64,000 bases of DNA from NCBI GenBank assembly GCA_949130485.1, contig OX422187.1, positions 5,108,159 through 5,172,158 of the forward strand. The letters are read 5' to 3'. Source of the stretch: Agelas oroides (lineage: Eukaryota > Porifera > Demospongiae > Agelasida > Agelasidae). Made by a program: the position numbers and the translations under genes. Positions within the stretch are counted from its first letter, which is position 1; each line of letters begins with the position of its first letter. Under the pieces are notes generated by a model. That model was not told the origin of the DNA. It ran no database searches and saw only the letters and a program-made list of their open reading frames with translations. Of this stretch, positions 60,401 through 63,400 are shown one piece after another.

Positions 60401-63400
60401 ATACATGTACATGTACATGATTTTCCTATCCACACATTCTCTCCACTCCCCACAGGCATTTAGTGATGAGCTGAACTGGTACATTGAACAGGTGGAGCTT
60501 CCATCTGGCATTGCAAAGACCCGTGCTCTCAAGGAGAACCTCTTTGCTACCATAATCTGTACTGTCACACACACACCCTTAATCATTGTAGGTGCCCCTG
60601 GCTCCAGTAAGACACTCTCCTTCAATTTGGCCATTGCCAACTTAAAGGGACAAGAGTCTAAAAACAAATACTTTCGTGACACCATTGTTTTTCAATCCCT
60701 TGATCCACAAATCTACCAGTGTTCACGCCGCACCACTTCAAACGAGATACAGACAGTATTCTCTCGGGCTATCAACCGCCAGCGCAGCCACAGGAAGTTT
60801 AGGCTGCCTATTCACTGTGTAGTATTTATGGATGAAGCTGGCCTCCCTGAGGAAAGCCATGAGTCACTGAAAGTGCTACACTACCACCTTGACCGGCAGG
60901 AAGTCTCTTTTGTGGCCATTACCAATCATGTCCTTGATGCTGCCAAGACAAACCGTGCAGTGAGCCTCTTCCGCCCAGACACCTCAGAGGAGGACCTGAA
61001 GACATTGGCAAAGGGCCGCTTTTACACCAAACCCAACAAACCTCCTCCAGAAAAAAACCTGGAAGTAGTGGTTAGCTTTTGCTCTGCTTACTCCTGCCTT
61101 ATGAAGGATCCAGAGTTCAGCCAATACTTTGGTCTGAGAGACTTCATCCACTTTGTGAGCTATTTGAGGCGGTATCAAGCAAATATGCTTACCCCACAGC
61201 TGGTGATGAAGGCATTGGAGAGAAACTTCAATGGTTCAGACAACTTCAACAAGATTTGCAACATGTTTCTCAGCAAGGTGAACATAGCTGCTGTTTCTGT
61301 GGTGATCTATTGTATCATAATTATGACTCTTGTTCAGATGCCACCTCAATTAGTCACCTTCCTCATATGGTAACAGCTTGAGTGAAATTAACACCACCTT
61401 CATTTAGTAGCCGCAGCTAGTACGTAAGACATGGTAATGCAACCAAAATTGACATTGAATGATTTCTACCCAGCCACATGCAAGGTAATACAGCTAGGTC
61501 TGATGGTACAGAACCATTACATGGTTGGGTACCAATTGACTTTTTGCCACAGTGCAATGACTGAAAAAAAAACTCACAGCAGTGAGAACAGCCCTCAGCC
61601 CTGTTGTCAGCAGTGAAAAACAGTTGTAGAACACCAAGCAACTCTATGTAGTGCTTGCTTGGCGACCATAGTCAGCAACTGTGTGTTTCTGCTTGAGTGC
61701 TGTAGCATACAACTTCCATTAAGGGTGGGGTATGTATATGCTACGTAAACATTTCAGGAATGCATGCAGCTACACAGCATGTATGCGCCCTACCCTCACC
61801 AGCACTTCAAGCATGATAACATGATCAGAATATGCACTAGAATAATGTTGATTTTCCACCCAGGACTGCCACATATGATAGCCTCATTCCTAGGCCTTGC
61901 CCATTTTTACTCTTTGCTTATGCTTGCAATACTATACAGAAGTAGTAAAATGGTGAAGACCGGGGAAGTCTTGCTCTCACTCATCATGCGAGTGATATCA
62001 GGTGCATGTGAGGTGGTTGTAGGGGGTGAGGAGCCTAACCACAAATAATGCTCCAGGTCATCCATTTGCAGCACTTTATCACTGGTCATGACTCTGAAAC
62101 TACATATCTTGACCAGTAGGAAGCTCTCAAGCACATTTGAATGTCAGCCCCTCCCCCCATTTCCATCTCGTGTCCACTTGCATGATGAATAACATCAGGC
62201 CTTCCCTGGTGTTGCCACTCTTCCTCTCCCATGTATTATTGTGAACACAAACAGAAGGGTGAACACAGGAGAGGCCTATGAGGCTATATATGTTATCCTC
62301 TGACTTCTAGCTGAAAGAGTAAATACCACAGTAGCCGCACAAACACAGATGACAGAAAATAGCTATGGCAATTGACTGAGTGCAATAGTCTGTTGTGTTT
62401 TGTAACATATATTTTTACCTCAATTTCCTCAGGTTCAGTCCAGCATGAACCAGGTGCAGTGTCGTGGCATTTTGGAAGTGCTGCAGGCCAGTTTAGAGGA
62501 TCATTCCCAACAGTTTTCTCGAGATACTGCTCAGACTGAAGTACGGTACAAGCTGATTATTGACCCCAGTGAGGATGACTCTCTTGTCAGATTGCTGTTT
62601 TCCTTTGGAGTGCTGCAGAGGAAGGAGACACGCATGTTTGTGTGCAGTAATTTTCCAGGAGACAGCCAGCTGCAAAAAGTAACCCTGTGAACGTGTATTA
62701 TTTATATATTTACTTTATTTGGAGGTAGCCGTCTATTTTGAGTACAATACTTTCTTAAACATTTGTGTCACCTTGCTGGGTGGATCAAAGAAGCCACACG
62801 CACTTTAACGAAACAAGATCCCGCCTTGCCTGAGAACCATGCTTTGAACAGGTGCTTTAACTGGGTGTGAAAAGTGCAATTAACCCAGCATTGCTTGTAC
62901 ATGGACAGTCCAAGATAATTATATGAAACGTAGCTATATGGTACTGCATGAAGCAAGACAAAAAGAAAAAAGCAGCTTGCGTACTCCTAGAGCAGTGCTC
63001 AATCGAGGCATGTGCAAAATTATTTGTTTGTTAGAGCTACACAGCTGACTTTCAAACACTTTTTCGTTTCAACTACTCTTTTCTAAGCCTCACACCGAGA
63101 GCAGCAACGCTTTAAATATGCTAGAACTACACACAATATTACGCCTGACCTAGGTACTCACACTTACATGCAGGTGAGCTGCGTAAAAAAAGTGATTTTG
63201 CCTTGTTCGGGCCAAAAACCTTACAGCTCTTTATTCCTGCTTGTGTTCTTCGATTTAGGATGACCGAATTTGTCGTCACTGAAAGCTGAACGGCCTAGCA
63301 ATGAGTAAATAATGCTATAGATTCAGCCATGGCAGCAACTGTGTGTCGTCATTTGCTTAGCAACCGGTGACACAAAACACTTACCCCACGCCTACTCGGG